From: Pelomonas asaccharophilus_A
GTDB lineage: Bacteria; Pseudomonadota; Gammaproteobacteria; Burkholderiales; Burkholderiaceae_C
Reading direction: 5' to 3'
Length of the DNA: 64,000 bases
Assembly: GCF_031458115.1 (NCBI RefSeq)
Contig: NZ_JAVDXV010000009.1
Location: 124,001-188,000, forward strand
How positions within the stretch are numbered: position 1 is the stretch's first letter; each line of letters begins with the position of its first letter. Under the pieces are notes generated by a model. That model did not search any database. It saw only the letters and a list, made by a program, of their open reading frames with translations, and was not told the origin of the DNA. This document shows positions 8,693 through 17,137 of this stretch, one piece after another. Both the position numbers and the translations under genes were made by a program.

Positions 8693-8814
8693 GGGAAGTA
8701 CCAGATGCAAAGTTAAACGTACTTTATGGCATCTCAGGTACGGGCATCGCCGGCACAGTTCATACCGTCGCAAGACAGAACCCACCACCCACCGACACCG
8801 CGAAGGAGCTCACC
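8693..8814. promoter_or_regulatory. Divergent control region between the AraC gene and the DUF4148-like gene
   Basis: A 122-nt spacer between divergent starts. It is noticeably more AT-rich near 8705-8730, where AAAGT and ACTTT arms flank seven bases (8709-8725) as a small dyad close to the AraC start. It may hold both promoters and an AraC operator. GAAGGAGCT just before 8815 is a good ribosome binding site. Confidence 0.4.
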
Positions 8815-9174
8815 ATGATCCGCCAACCCGCCCTCAACCGTGCCCTGCTGCAACTGATGACCGGCGCCGCCGTGTTCGTCGCCGCGTCGGCCCAGGCGCA
8901 GTCCTATGTGACCGACCTGGAAACGAACCAGAGCGTCAGCGTGCAGTCCACCGTGTCGCGCGCCGAGGTGCTGGCCGACCTGAAGGTCTACCAGGAGTCC
9001 GGCCTGGCCGCCGCCGAGCGCACGGCCGAAGAGACCGGCCAGTGGAACAGCATGGCCCTGCAGGCCGCCCGCGAGCGCTATGCCGCGCTGCGCCATGGCA
9101 CGCGCTACGCCGCACTGGTGACCGAGTACGCCGCGCGCCGTGGCGAGACCGTCCGCCCCGCCACCAAGGCCTGA
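8815..9174 (+). CDS. DUF4148-like small exported protein
   Basis: A 119-residue protein with a signal peptide ending near AASAQAQS. The mature part contains SRAEVLADLKVYQESGLAAAE, the hallmark of the DUF4148 family of small periplasmic proteins common in Burkholderiales. Function unknown. A strong ribosome binding site (AAGGAGCT) precedes the ATG. It is 28 nt upstream of the exported hydrolase gene on the same strand, so the two are probably co-transcribed under the divergent AraC regulator. Confidence 0.82.
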   Translation: MIRQPALNRALLQLMTGAAVFVAASAQAQSYVTDLETNQSVSVQSTVSRAEVLADLKVYQESGLAAAERTAEETGQWNSMALQAARERYAALRHGTRYAALVTEYAARRGETVRPATKA

Positions 9175-9202
9175 TCGCCACCACTTCCAAGGAAAGCCTG
9201 CC

Positions 9203-10138
9203 ATGAACGCCTTCTCCCGCCTCGCCCTCGCCGCCACCATCGCCGTCGGTGGCTTTGCCGCCCAGACCCAGGCCACGGCCGCACCGACCGCCGCCGCCGC
9301 GGTCGCCAGCCAGTACGTGGCCGCCGCCGACGGCACGCCGCTCTACGTGAAGGACTGGGGCCCCAGGAACGGCCCGGTCGTCGTCTTCAGCCACGGCTGG
9401 CCGCTGAACGCCGACAGCTGGGAGTCGCAGATGCAGTTCCTGGCCGAGCGCGGCTACCGTGTCGTCGCCCATGACCGTCGCGGCCACGGCCGCTCGGGCC
9501 AGCCCTGGGCCGGCAACACCATGGACCAGTACGCCGACGACCTCGGCACCGTGCTGACCACGCTGGACATCAAGCGCGCGACGCTGGTGGGCTTCTCCAC
9601 CGGCGGCGGCGAAGTGGCCCGCTACATCGGCCGCCACGGCACGGCGCGCGTCGCCAAGGTCGTGCTGGTGGGCGCCGTGACGCCCATGCTGGGCGCCAGC
9701 CCCACCCACCCCGACGGCGTGCCCGAGGCTGTGTTCGACAGCCTGCGCAAAGCGTCGCTGGACAACCGCGCCCAACTCTACAAGGACATCGCCGGCGGCC
9801 CGTTCTTCGGCTTCAACCGCCCAGGCGCCAAGGTCTCGTCAGGCCAGGCCGACAGCTTCTACGTGCAGGGCATGCAGGCCGGCAGCAAAGCCACCTACGA
9901 CAGCATCGAGGCCTTCTTCCACTCCGACTTCCGCGAAGACCTGAAGAAGGTCAACGTGCCGACGCTGGTCATCCACGGCGCCGACGACCAGATCGTGCCC
10001 ATCGCGACGACGGGCCGCGCGACGGCCAAGCTGGTCAAGGGCGCGCGACTCATCGAGTACGCCGATGGCCCGCACGGCATCACCGACACGCACAAGGACC
10101 GTCTGAACCAGGACCTGCTGGACTTCGTCAGCAAGTAA
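9203..10138 (+). CDS. Exported alpha/beta hydrolase, non-heme chloroperoxidase-like
   Basis: A 311-residue alpha/beta-hydrolase with a signal peptide (AFSRLALAATIAVGGFAAQTQA). The body matches the cofactor-free haloperoxidase/esterase group: oxyanion-region FSHGWPLNADSWESQ, HDRRGHGRS, nucleophile Ser132 in GFSTGGGEV, Asp261/262 in HGADDQIVP and catalytic His291 in GPHGIT. Members often act as esterases or perhydrolases. Most relatives are cytoplasmic, so the signal peptide is notable. GGAAAG precedes the ATG. It ends 20 nt before the convergent mrpG. Confidence 0.92.
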   Translation: MNAFSRLALAATIAVGGFAAQTQATAAPTAAAAVASQYVAAADGTPLYVKDWGPRNGPVVVFSHGWPLNADSWESQMQFLAERGYRVVAHDRRGHGRSGQPWAGNTMDQYADDLGTVLTTLDIKRATLVGFSTGGGEVARYIGRHGTARVAKVVLVGAVTPMLGASPTHPDGVPEAVFDSLRKASLDNRAQLYKDIAGGPFFGFNRPGAKVSSGQADSFYVQGMQAGSKATYDSIEAFFHSDFREDLKKVNVPTLVIHGADDQIVPIATTGRATAKLVKGARLIEYADGPHGITDTHKDRLNQDLLDFVSK

Positions 10139-10146
10139 ATGGGATC

Positions 10147-10174
10147 GAGGTCGCGGCGCTAGCGCTGCGACCTC
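10147..10174. terminator. Inverted repeat between convergent genes, probable bidirectional terminator
   Basis: GAGGTCGC (10147-10154) pairs with GCGACCTC (10167-10174), with an inner GCGC/GCGC stem around a TA turn and one mismatch. It lies between the hydrolase stop and the last codons of the convergent mrpG. There is no T tract, so efficiency is uncertain. Confidence 0.5.
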
Positions 10175-10500
10175 AGCGGCGGCGGAAGTGCATCGCCGGC
10201 CTGACGGCGGCGGAACAGCGCGGCTCGGGCGAGCACGATGGTGGTGACCGGCGCGGTGATCGACAGCACGATGATGATGAGCCACACGTGCAGCGCCAGC
10301 CCGCCGCCACGGGTGCTGAAGTGCACGATGGACGCGAGCGTGACGATCCAGGCGGCCAGCGTGGAGGCGAGCGCCGGCGCATGCATGCGCAGGAAGAAGT
10401 CCTTCAGGCGAAGCAGCCCCAGCGCAGCCACGAGCACCACCACGCCGCTGCCCAGCAGCAGCACGGACACGATGATCTCGCCCAGTGGCGGCATGTTCAT
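10159..10500 (-). CDS. mrpG: Mrp/Pha cation:proton antiporter subunit G
   Basis: The last gene of the six-gene antiporter operon. At 113 residues it has three hydrophobic helices and the family core LLRLKDFFLRMHAPALASTLAAW. MrpG is a small inner-membrane subunit needed for assembly of the Na+ or K+/H+ antiporter. Its ATG overlaps the mrpF stop by 4 nt. The 3' end runs into a hairpin shared with the convergent hydrolase gene. Confidence 0.92.
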   Translation of the reverse strand: MNMPPLGEIIVSVLLLGSGVVVLVAALGLLRLKDFFLRMHAPALASTLAAWIVTLASIVHFSTRGGGLALHVWLIIIVLSITAPVTTIVLARAALFRRRQAGDALPPPLRSQR

Positions 10501-10772
10501 ACGACCTCGCCGCGCAGCAGGAACTTGGCCAGCGCCATCGAGCTGACAAAGCCGAACAGCACCATCAGCAGTGCCCCCTCGAAATACATCTCGCTGTCGT
10601 AGCGCACGGCCAGCACCAGCATCACGAGCATGCCGACGACGTAGATGAAGTCCAGCGCCAGCACACGGTCCTGCGCGGCGGGTCCACGGAAGACCCGCAG
10701 CGTGCCCACGACGATCGCAATGGCATACAGCCCCAGGGTGACAGTGATCGCGAGCGACAGCAGCGAGCTCAT
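10497..10772 (-). CDS. mrpF: Mrp/Pha cation:proton antiporter subunit F
   Basis: A 91-residue inner-membrane subunit with three predicted helices and the MrpF/PhaF signature RVFRGPAAQDRVLALDFIY. It is part of the multi-subunit antiporter that exchanges Na+ or K+ for protons. Overlaps with mrpE upstream and mrpG downstream are each 4 nt, consistent with a single translationally coupled operon. Confidence 0.93.
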   Translation of the reverse strand: MSSLLSLAITVTLGLYAIAIVVGTLRVFRGPAAQDRVLALDFIYVVGMLVMLVLAVRYDSEMYFEGALLMVLFGFVSSMALAKFLLRGEVV

Positions 10773-11257
10773 TCGAAGATCTCCTTCAGCGGACGTTCGT
10801 AGTCGGCCTTGAAATGCGCGATATACGCAGCCTCGTCATCCAGATCGAAGACATGGATCATCAGCGCACTGCGATCAGCCGCCAGTTCGCTCCAGACGCT
10901 GCCCGGAATGACGGCGGTGATCATGGCCAGCGCGGCCAGCGCGTGCGCATCGCGCAGTTCCAGCGGCACGACGACGAAACTGCCCCGGGGCGGCCGGGAG
11001 CGCGCTCGCGCCACGCCAGCGGCGACCTGCAGGCCGGATCGCACGACGTCGCGCCCCACGCACAAGATGAGCCGCAGCAGCACCAGCGGGCGCTTCATGG
11101 GTCGCGGCCGTGGGCGCAGCGGCGCCAGCAGCAACGGGATCGCGATGGCGGCGATCAGACCCAGCACCGCCTGCCCGAGGCTGAAGGTGCGCGTCAGCAG
11201 CAGCCACCCGGCGAACAGTGCAAGCGACAACCAGGGTGCAGGCAGCAGCCGGTTCAT
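10769..11257 (-). CDS. mrpE: Mrp/Pha cation:proton antiporter subunit E
   Basis: A 162-residue MrpE/PhaE subunit. An N-terminal hydrophobic pair (LSLALFAGWLLLTR, AVLGLIAAIAIPLLL) is followed by a soluble C-terminal domain with the conserved ITAVIPGSVWSEL and MIHVFDLDDEAAYIAHFK. It supports assembly of the antiporter rather than carrying the proton path. The ATG overlaps the mrpD stop by 4 nt. Confidence 0.94.
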   Translation of the reverse strand: MNRLLPAPWLSLALFAGWLLLTRTFSLGQAVLGLIAAIAIPLLLAPLRPRPRPMKRPLVLLRLILCVGRDVVRSGLQVAAGVARARSRPPRGSFVVVPLELRDAHALAALAMITAVIPGSVWSELAADRSALMIHVFDLDDEAAYIAHFKADYERPLKEIFE

Positions 11258-12885
11258 TGCCCGCTTCCTTCCGGCCCGGAGCGCGGCTGCGCGCTCATCA
11301 CCGCGTTGATGTAGAGCTCCGGCGAATGCAGCGCCTCACCCGACGCCCGCATGTAGTCCAGCACCGGCCCGGCATGCACCGCCATGGCGACCGAACCCGC
11401 CAGCAGGCCGGCGATGGGCGCCGTCTCGATGACGCGCAGCCGCGGCGACGGGCGATCGGCGGCCCAGAAGTGCCGCATGCCCACGCGCATCAGCGACACC
11501 GCGGCGAACAGCCCGGAGATGATCAGCAGCGCGAACAGCGCCCATGCCGCCGCCGTGCGAAGGTCCAGCAGCGCTGTCAGCATGGCGAGCTTGGCGACGA
11601 AGCCCGACAGCGGCGGCAGCCCTGCCGTGACCAGTGCGCAGACGGTGAACGTGACACCCAGGAAGGCCAGCGCCGCCGGGATGGCGCGGCCCACGAGCAC
11701 CTGCTGGTCGTCGTCGAGGTTGGCATGCACGGGCGTTTCGGCATCCAGGAAGCTGGGCAGCGCACCATTGCCGTCATCGATCTCGGCCGGGCCCACTTCC
11801 ACCTGGCGTGCACGCTCCAGCAACTCCACCAGCAGAAACAGCGCGCACCCGGCCAATGTGGAGCTGCCCAGATAGAACAGTGCCCCCCCACTGAGGGTCG
11901 GCGCATCGAAGCCGATGGTGGCCACCAGCGTGCCGGACGAGGCAATGACGCTGAACGCCGCCAGCCGCGCCAGTTGCTGCGAAGCCAGCATTCCCACCGC
12001 GCCGAATGCCAGCGTGAGGATGCCCCCCCAGATCAGCACCTCGCCGCCGAAGCCGGCCGAGGCGCCGGCGCCCGCGGGAAAGCACAAGGTCCACAGCCGC
12101 AGCACCGCGTAGACACCCACCTTGGTCAGGATGGCGAACAGCGCGGCCACCGGCGCGCTGGCCGCGGCATACGCCGGTGGCAACCAGGCGTTCAGCGGCC
12201 ATACCGCGGCCTTGGCCAGGAAGGCGATGGCCAGGATGGCCGCCCCCGCATGGAGCAGGCCGCGGTCGCTTTCCGGCACGAGCGGCAGCTTCTGCGCGAT
12301 GTCGGCCATGTTCAGCGTGCCGGTCACGCCGTACAACACCGCCACGCCGACCAGGAACAGCAGCGACGCCACGAGGTTGATCGCGATGTAGTGCAGCCCG
12401 GCGCGCACGCGCGGCGCGCCGCCGCCGTGCAGCAGCAGGCCGTAGCTGGCGGCCAGCAGCACCTCGAAGAACACGAACAGGTTGAACAGGTCGGCCGTCA
12501 GGAACGCGCCGTACAGGCCCATCAACTGCAGCTGGAACAGCGCGTGGAAGTACACGCCCGCCTGCTGCCAACGCGCCAGCGCGTACAGCGCCGAGGCCAG
12601 CCCCACGGCGCCGGTCAGCACCACCATCAGCGCGGAGAGCCGGTCGGCCACCAGCACGATGCCGAACGGCACCGACCAGTTGCCCGGCAGGTAGATGCCG
12701 AAGGCCCCCGGCCCGCGCTCGGCGACGCCCTGCAGCAGCAGCACGGCCACGACCAGTCCGAGTGCCGCAGACACCACGTTCATCGCGGCCTTGAAGCCCT
12801 TGCGTCTGTCGCCCAGCAGCATCAGTGCCGCCGTGCCCAGCGGCAGCAGCACGGGCAGCACCAGCAGGTGCTCGAACGCGATCAA
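11254..12885 (-). CDS. mrpD: Mrp/Pha cation:proton antiporter subunit D
   Basis: A 543-residue polytopic subunit homologous to the proton-pumping NuoM/NuoN subunits of complex I; with MrpA it forms the ion-translocating core. A proton_antipo_M-type region is visible (FVFFEVLLAASYGLLL, LAFLAKAAVWPLNAWLPPAY). No suitable ATG exists at the 5' end. The start is a TTG at 12883-12885 preceded by AGGAGGAG on the minus strand and overlapping the mrpC stop as TTGA. The protein then begins IAFEHLLVLPVLLPLG, which fits the family. Confidence 0.92.
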   Translation of the reverse strand: MIAFEHLLVLPVLLPLGTAALMLLGDRRKGFKAAMNVVSAALGLVVAVLLLQGVAERGPGAFGIYLPGNWSVPFGIVLVADRLSALMVVLTGAVGLASALYALARWQQAGVYFHALFQLQLMGLYGAFLTADLFNLFVFFEVLLAASYGLLLHGGGAPRVRAGLHYIAINLVASLLFLVGVAVLYGVTGTLNMADIAQKLPLVPESDRGLLHAGAAILAIAFLAKAAVWPLNAWLPPAYAAASAPVAALFAILTKVGVYAVLRLWTLCFPAGAGASAGFGGEVLIWGGILTLAFGAVGMLASQQLARLAAFSVIASSGTLVATIGFDAPTLSGGALFYLGSSTLAGCALFLLVELLERARQVEVGPAEIDDGNGALPSFLDAETPVHANLDDDQQVLVGRAIPAALAFLGVTFTVCALVTAGLPPLSGFVAKLAMLTALLDLRTAAAWALFALLIISGLFAAVSLMRVGMRHFWAADRPSPRLRVIETAPIAGLLAGSVAMAVHAGPVLDYMRASGEALHSPELYINAVMSAQPRSGPEGSGQ

Positions 12886-13226
12886 GGCTTCTCCTCCTGG
12901 CCGTCCACATGGTCGCCACCCGACAGGCCGCGCAGCGCCAGCAGCACGACGAGGAACAGCGCGGTGGTGGCGAAGCCGATGACGATGGCCGTCAGCACCA
13001 GCGATTGCGGCAGCGGGTCGCTGTAGTTGACGAGGTCGGGCGCCAGGCCCGGGCGTACGATGGGCTCGCGGCCGATGGCCAGGCTGCCCACGCTGAAGAT
13101 GAAGAAGTTGATCGCGTACGACAGCAGCGACAGGCCGATCAGCACCTGGAAGGTCCGCGGCCGCAGCACCAGCCACACGCCGGCGCCGGCGAGCACGCCG
13201 ATGGCGATGGAAACCACGAACTCCAT
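12882..13226 (-). CDS. mrpC: Mrp/Pha cation:proton antiporter subunit C
   Basis: A 114-residue NuoK-like subunit with three helices and the family stretch FQVLIGLSLLSYAINFFIF. It belongs to the inner-membrane antiporter complex. The start overlaps the last base of mrpA. The stop overlaps the unusual TTG start of mrpD, so expression of the two is probably coupled. Confidence 0.94.
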   Translation of the reverse strand: MEFVVSIAIGVLAGAGVWLVLRPRTFQVLIGLSLLSYAINFFIFSVGSLAIGREPIVRPGLAPDLVNYSDPLPQSLVLTAIVIGFATTALFLVVLLALRGLSGGDHVDGQEEKP

Positions 13227-16126
13227 CAGTGCGCTCCCGCTTCTTCGGTGGGGGCTGCCAGCGGCTGCCGGCGCCGGGCGCGCAGGGACTGGTGCGCAAT
13301 GGCGGTCAACAGCAGCAGCGTGGAGCCCACCACGACCGCGAAGACACCCAGGTCGAACAACGCCGCCGTGGGCAGATGCACCTCACCCACCAGCGGCCAG
13401 GTCACATGCGCGGTGTGGGTGGTGAGGAACGGATAGCCCAGCACCAGTGCGCCGGTACCCGTCGCCAGCGCCACCAGCAGGCCCACGGCGATCCAGCGCG
13501 TGGGCTTCAGCTCCATGCGCGCTTCCACCCAGCGGGTGCCGCTGACCATGTATTGCGCAATGAACGCGATGGCCAGCACCAGGCCGGCGACAAAGCCGCC
13601 GCCCGGCTCGTTGTGGCCGCGCATGAAGAGGTGGAAGGCGAACAGCCCGGCCACCGGCAGCAGCAGCCGCACCAGCACGGCGGGCACCTCCAGGTAGGGC
13701 GGCAGGTAGTCGTCGCCGTCGGCATCGGGGTCGGTCAGGTCGGCGCCAGCGGCGACCTGCTGCTGAGCGGTTTGGTCCACCGTCTCGCGCGCCGGGCGAA
13801 AGCGCCGCAGCAGCGCGTAGACGGTCAGCCCGACGATGCTCAGCACGGTGATCTCGCCCAGCGTGTCGAACGCGCGGAAGTCCACCAGCATGACGTTGAC
13901 GACGTTGGTGCCACCGCCTTCGGGCAACGCGCGGTCGATGAAGAACGGTGAGATCGACAGCGGCGCGTGCCGCGTCAGCAGCGCATACGACAGCGCCGCC
14001 AGACCCGCGCCGATGCCCACCGCCAGCAGCAGGTCGCGGCGACGGCGCCAGCGGTGACGCACCAGGATCTGCGCATCGTCCTGCTCCTTGCGCTGCGGCA
14101 TCCAGCGCAGGCCCAGCAGGAACAGCACCAGCGTCACAACCTCCACGGACAGCTGCGTCAGCGCCAGGTCGGGCGCCGAGAACCACGCGAAGGTGATGCA
14201 CAGCGCCAGGCCGACGACGCCCAGCATCGTCAGCGCGGCGAGGCGGTGGAACTTGGCCTGGTAGGCGGCGCCCAACGCGCAGGCGCCGGCCACGCCCCAC
14301 AGCAGCACGAACTCCGGCGTGGCCGGCACGCGCGCACGGTCGCCCCAGCTCAGCGGCACGATCAGCGACGAGGCGACGCCCGCGAGCGTCGCGATCAACA
14401 GCATGGTGAACAGCTGCGGCTGCAGCCGGCGCGTGCTGAGCCGCCGCGTGAGCCGGCGCGCGCCGTCGGACAACCACGCCATCACGCGCTCGAACTGGCG
14501 CTTGCCGTCCAGCCCGCGCAGCAGCGGCGTGCCGCGCAGCTGCTTGAAGCGCGCGGCGAAGCGCAGGTAGATCAGCAGCCCGCCGGCCATCGCCACCCCG
14601 CTCATCATCAGCGGCGTGTTGAAGCCATGCCACAGCGCGAGGCTGTAGTCGGGCAGCGAGCCGCCCACCACCGGACGCGCGGCCGCCGCCAGCAACGGCC
14701 CGACCGACCAGCCCGGCAGCGTGCCGACGACGACGCAGGCCAGCACCAGCAACTCCACCGGCACGCGCATCCAGTGCGTGGGCTCGTGCGGCTGGCGCGG
14801 GCAATCGACCGGCGGATTGCCGAAGAACACGTCGTGGCCGAAACGCAGCGAGTAGACGACCGCGAAGATGCCGGCCAGCGTGGCCGCGGCCGGCAGGCCG
14901 TACTCGATGGCCGGGTGCGAGCTGACGAACACCGTCTCGGCGAAGAACATCTCCTTGGACAGGAAGCCGTTCAGCAGCGGCACGCCGGCCATGGCCGCAC
15001 AGGCCACGATGGCCAGCGTGCCGGTGATGGGCATGAAGCGGAACAGCCCGTCCAGCCGGCGCATGTCGCGCGTGCCGGTCTCGTGGTCGATGATGCCCAC
15101 CGACATGAACAGCGAGGCCTTGAAGGTCGCGTGGTTCATCATGTGGAAGACCGCCGCGACGGCCGCCACCGGGCTGTTCAGGCCCAGCAGCAGCGTGATG
15201 AGGCCCAGGTGGCTGATCGTCGAGTACGCCAGCAACCCCTTCAGGTCGTTCTGGAACATGGCCACGTAGCTGCCCAGCAGCAGCGTCGCCAGGCCCGCGC
15301 CGCCGACGATCCAGAACCAGGCGTCCGTGCCCGACAGCACCGGCCACAGCCGCGCCAGCAGGAACACGCCGGCCTTCACCATCGTGGCCGAGTGCAGGTA
15401 GGCCGACACCGGCGTCGGCGCGGCCATCGCGTGCGGCAGCCAGAAGTGGAAGGGGAACTGCGCGCTTTTGGTCAGTGCGCCGAGGAGCACCAGGCCCAAT
15501 GCCAGCGGATACAGCGCATGGGCACGAACCACATCACCCGCGGCCAGCACGACATCCAGCTCCAGGCTGCCAACGATGTGGCCCAGCACCAGCACGCCGG
15601 CCAGCAGCGCGAGGCCGCCGGTGGCCGTGACCGTGAAGGCCATGCGGGCGCCGCGACGCGCGTCCTTGCGGTGCGTCCAGTAGCCGATCAGCAGGAAGGA
15701 GAAGACGCTGGTCAGCTCCCAGAACACGACCAGCTGCACCAGGTTGCCCGACACCACCACGCCCAGCATGGCGCCCATGAAGCCCAGCAGCAGCGAGTAG
15801 AAGCGCGCGGCCGGGTCACTCGCGGACAGGTAGTAGCGCGCGTAGACGATGACCAGCAGCCCCATGCCGGAGACCAGCATCGCGAACATCCATGCGAAGC
15901 CATCCAGCCGCACGACGATGTCCATTCCAAGGGCCGGCAACCAGGCCAGGCGCTCGGACACGACCGCGCCGCCACTGACGTCGGGGTAGAGCAGCGCCAG
16001 CGGGATGAGCAGCGCCAGCGCGATCAGCGCAGCCCACAGCGACTCGACATTGCGAGCATTGGTGGGCAACAGCGCGGCTACCGCGCTGCCCAGGAACGGC
16101 AGTGCGAGAAGTATCAGCAGGGACAT
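13226..16126 (-). CDS. mrpA: Mrp/Pha antiporter fused subunit A/B
   Basis: A 966-residue polytopic membrane protein, first gene of the operon. Residues about 1-750 are MrpA: a NuoL-like core with ELTSVFSFLLIGYW, KSAQFPFHFWLPHAM and TPVSAYLHSATMVKAGVFLLARL. A MrpB-like domain is fused at the C-terminus (LFAFHLFMRGHNEPGGGFVAGLV), as in the fused phaAB of group 2 Mrp systems. It exchanges Na+ or K+ for H+ using the proton gradient, supporting pH and salt homeostasis. With A/B fused, the operon order is AB-C-D-E-F-G and all structural subunits are present. Confidence 0.95.
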   Translation of the reverse strand: MSLLILLALPFLGSAVAALLPTNARNVESLWAALIALALLIPLALLYPDVSGGAVVSERLAWLPALGMDIVVRLDGFAWMFAMLVSGMGLLVIVYARYYLSASDPAARFYSLLLGFMGAMLGVVVSGNLVQLVVFWELTSVFSFLLIGYWTHRKDARRGARMAFTVTATGGLALLAGVLVLGHIVGSLELDVVLAAGDVVRAHALYPLALGLVLLGALTKSAQFPFHFWLPHAMAAPTPVSAYLHSATMVKAGVFLLARLWPVLSGTDAWFWIVGGAGLATLLLGSYVAMFQNDLKGLLAYSTISHLGLITLLLGLNSPVAAVAAVFHMMNHATFKASLFMSVGIIDHETGTRDMRRLDGLFRFMPITGTLAIVACAAMAGVPLLNGFLSKEMFFAETVFVSSHPAIEYGLPAAATLAGIFAVVYSLRFGHDVFFGNPPVDCPRQPHEPTHWMRVPVELLVLACVVVGTLPGWSVGPLLAAAARPVVGGSLPDYSLALWHGFNTPLMMSGVAMAGGLLIYLRFAARFKQLRGTPLLRGLDGKRQFERVMAWLSDGARRLTRRLSTRRLQPQLFTMLLIATLAGVASSLIVPLSWGDRARVPATPEFVLLWGVAGACALGAAYQAKFHRLAALTMLGVVGLALCITFAWFSAPDLALTQLSVEVVTLVLFLLGLRWMPQRKEQDDAQILVRHRWRRRRDLLLAVGIGAGLAALSYALLTRHAPLSISPFFIDRALPEGGGTNVVNVMLVDFRAFDTLGEITVLSIVGLTVYALLRRFRPARETVDQTAQQQVAAGADLTDPDADGDDYLPPYLEVPAVLVRLLLPVAGLFAFHLFMRGHNEPGGGFVAGLVLAIAFIAQYMVSGTRWVEARMELKPTRWIAVGLLVALATGTGALVLGYPFLTTHTAHVTWPLVGEVHLPTAALFDLGVFAVVVGSTLLLLTAIAHQSLRARRRQPLAAPTEEAGAH

Positions 16127-16210
16127 TGCGGGGCAGTCTACTTTCCCGATGCGACGACCCCGCGAACCGCGATCAGCCGGACCGCGCCAAGCGACTGGCC
16201 TGAGCGCGGA

Positions 16211-17080
16211 TCAGTCCCTGGACGGCCCTTTCTCCGGCGCCAGCGGCTCGAATACGTAGCGCATGCCGCGCGTGTAGCTCTCGGCCTTGGTGCCGGCGTG
16301 GCGCTCGCCGTCGATGGTGCGGTTCTGCCAGACCAGCTCGGGATGCTTCAACTCCGGCAGCAGCGCCTGATAGCGCTTGATACCGGCCAGGAAGCCCGGC
16401 CACTCGTGCTCGGCGCCGGTCACATACAGCCGCGCCTTGATGGGCTTGCCGCTGGCCGCGTAGGCCTTGGCGCGGCCGATGATCCAGTCGTTGCCGACCA
16501 CCACGGCCGGGCTGGCCGCGATATAGCCCTGGAACAGCGTGGGCCGTGCGTACATCGCATGCAGCACGAACAGCCCGCCCAGCGAGCTGCCGGCCACGAA
16601 GCGCTGCGCCGGGTCGGCGCGGTAGTCGCGCTCCACCAGCGGGAAGATCTGCTTCTCCAGCGCGTCCAGGAACTTGTCGGCATTGCCGGTGTTGGCCGCG
16701 AGCGGGTTCATGCGCACCGGCGACAGCTCCCACGCACGCAGCTGGCCGTAGTCCAGGTTGTCGCCCGCGTAGCCCAGGCCCACGATGATGAACTCGGGCA
16801 CCACCTTGTCGTAGTTCAGGTTGTTGTACGACGCGACGACGGTGGCGAAATCCCAGTAGCCGTCGGTCACGTACAGCACCGGGTAGCGGCGCTTGGGCTC
16901 GCTGGCGAACGACGCCGGCAGCTGCACATGCAGCTGGTAGCTACGGCCATCGGCGTTCTTGGGCAGCGCGCGCAGCTGCGAACCGGGAATGGTGTGCGCC
17001 GGGTAGGTAGGAGCCGGGTCGGCGGCCTGAGCCTGGACGGCGCCGAACAGGAAGGCCAGGGTCAGGACGATTCGCTTCAT
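16211..17080 (-). CDS. Exported esterase, esterase D / siderophore hydrolase-like
   Basis: A 289-residue alpha/beta hydrolase of the putative-esterase family (also seen in IroE/Fes-type siderophore esterases). The signal peptide is KRIVLTLAFLFGAVQAQA. The core shows RRYPVLYVTDGYWDF, FIIVGLGY, nucleophile Ser166 in GSSLGG, an acidic position in TGAEHEWPGF and a likely catalytic histidine in GERHAG. Predicted periplasmic. Substrate unknown. It stands alone between the Mrp operon and a divergent methyltransferase gene. Confidence 0.85.
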   Translation of the reverse strand: MKRIVLTLAFLFGAVQAQAADPAPTYPAHTIPGSQLRALPKNADGRSYQLHVQLPASFASEPKRRYPVLYVTDGYWDFATVVASYNNLNYDKVVPEFIIVGLGYAGDNLDYGQLRAWELSPVRMNPLAANTGNADKFLDALEKQIFPLVERDYRADPAQRFVAGSSLGGLFVLHAMYARPTLFQGYIAASPAVVVGNDWIIGRAKAYAASGKPIKARLYVTGAEHEWPGFLAGIKRYQALLPELKHPELVWQNRTIDGERHAGTKAESYTRGMRYVFEPLAPEKGPSRD

Positions 17081-17137
17081 GGCTTGCGTTGAGTCTTGGA
17101 CAACGCTATCCAGTTTAGGGGCAGCGACAATGACGCG

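Noticed and set aside
13967..17092. A 1041-codon open frame on the plus strand opposite mrpA
   Set aside because: It is antisense to the Mrp operon, is Arg/Gln/His-rich low-complexity sequence with no domain pattern, and is explained by high GC at the third codon position of the real genes.
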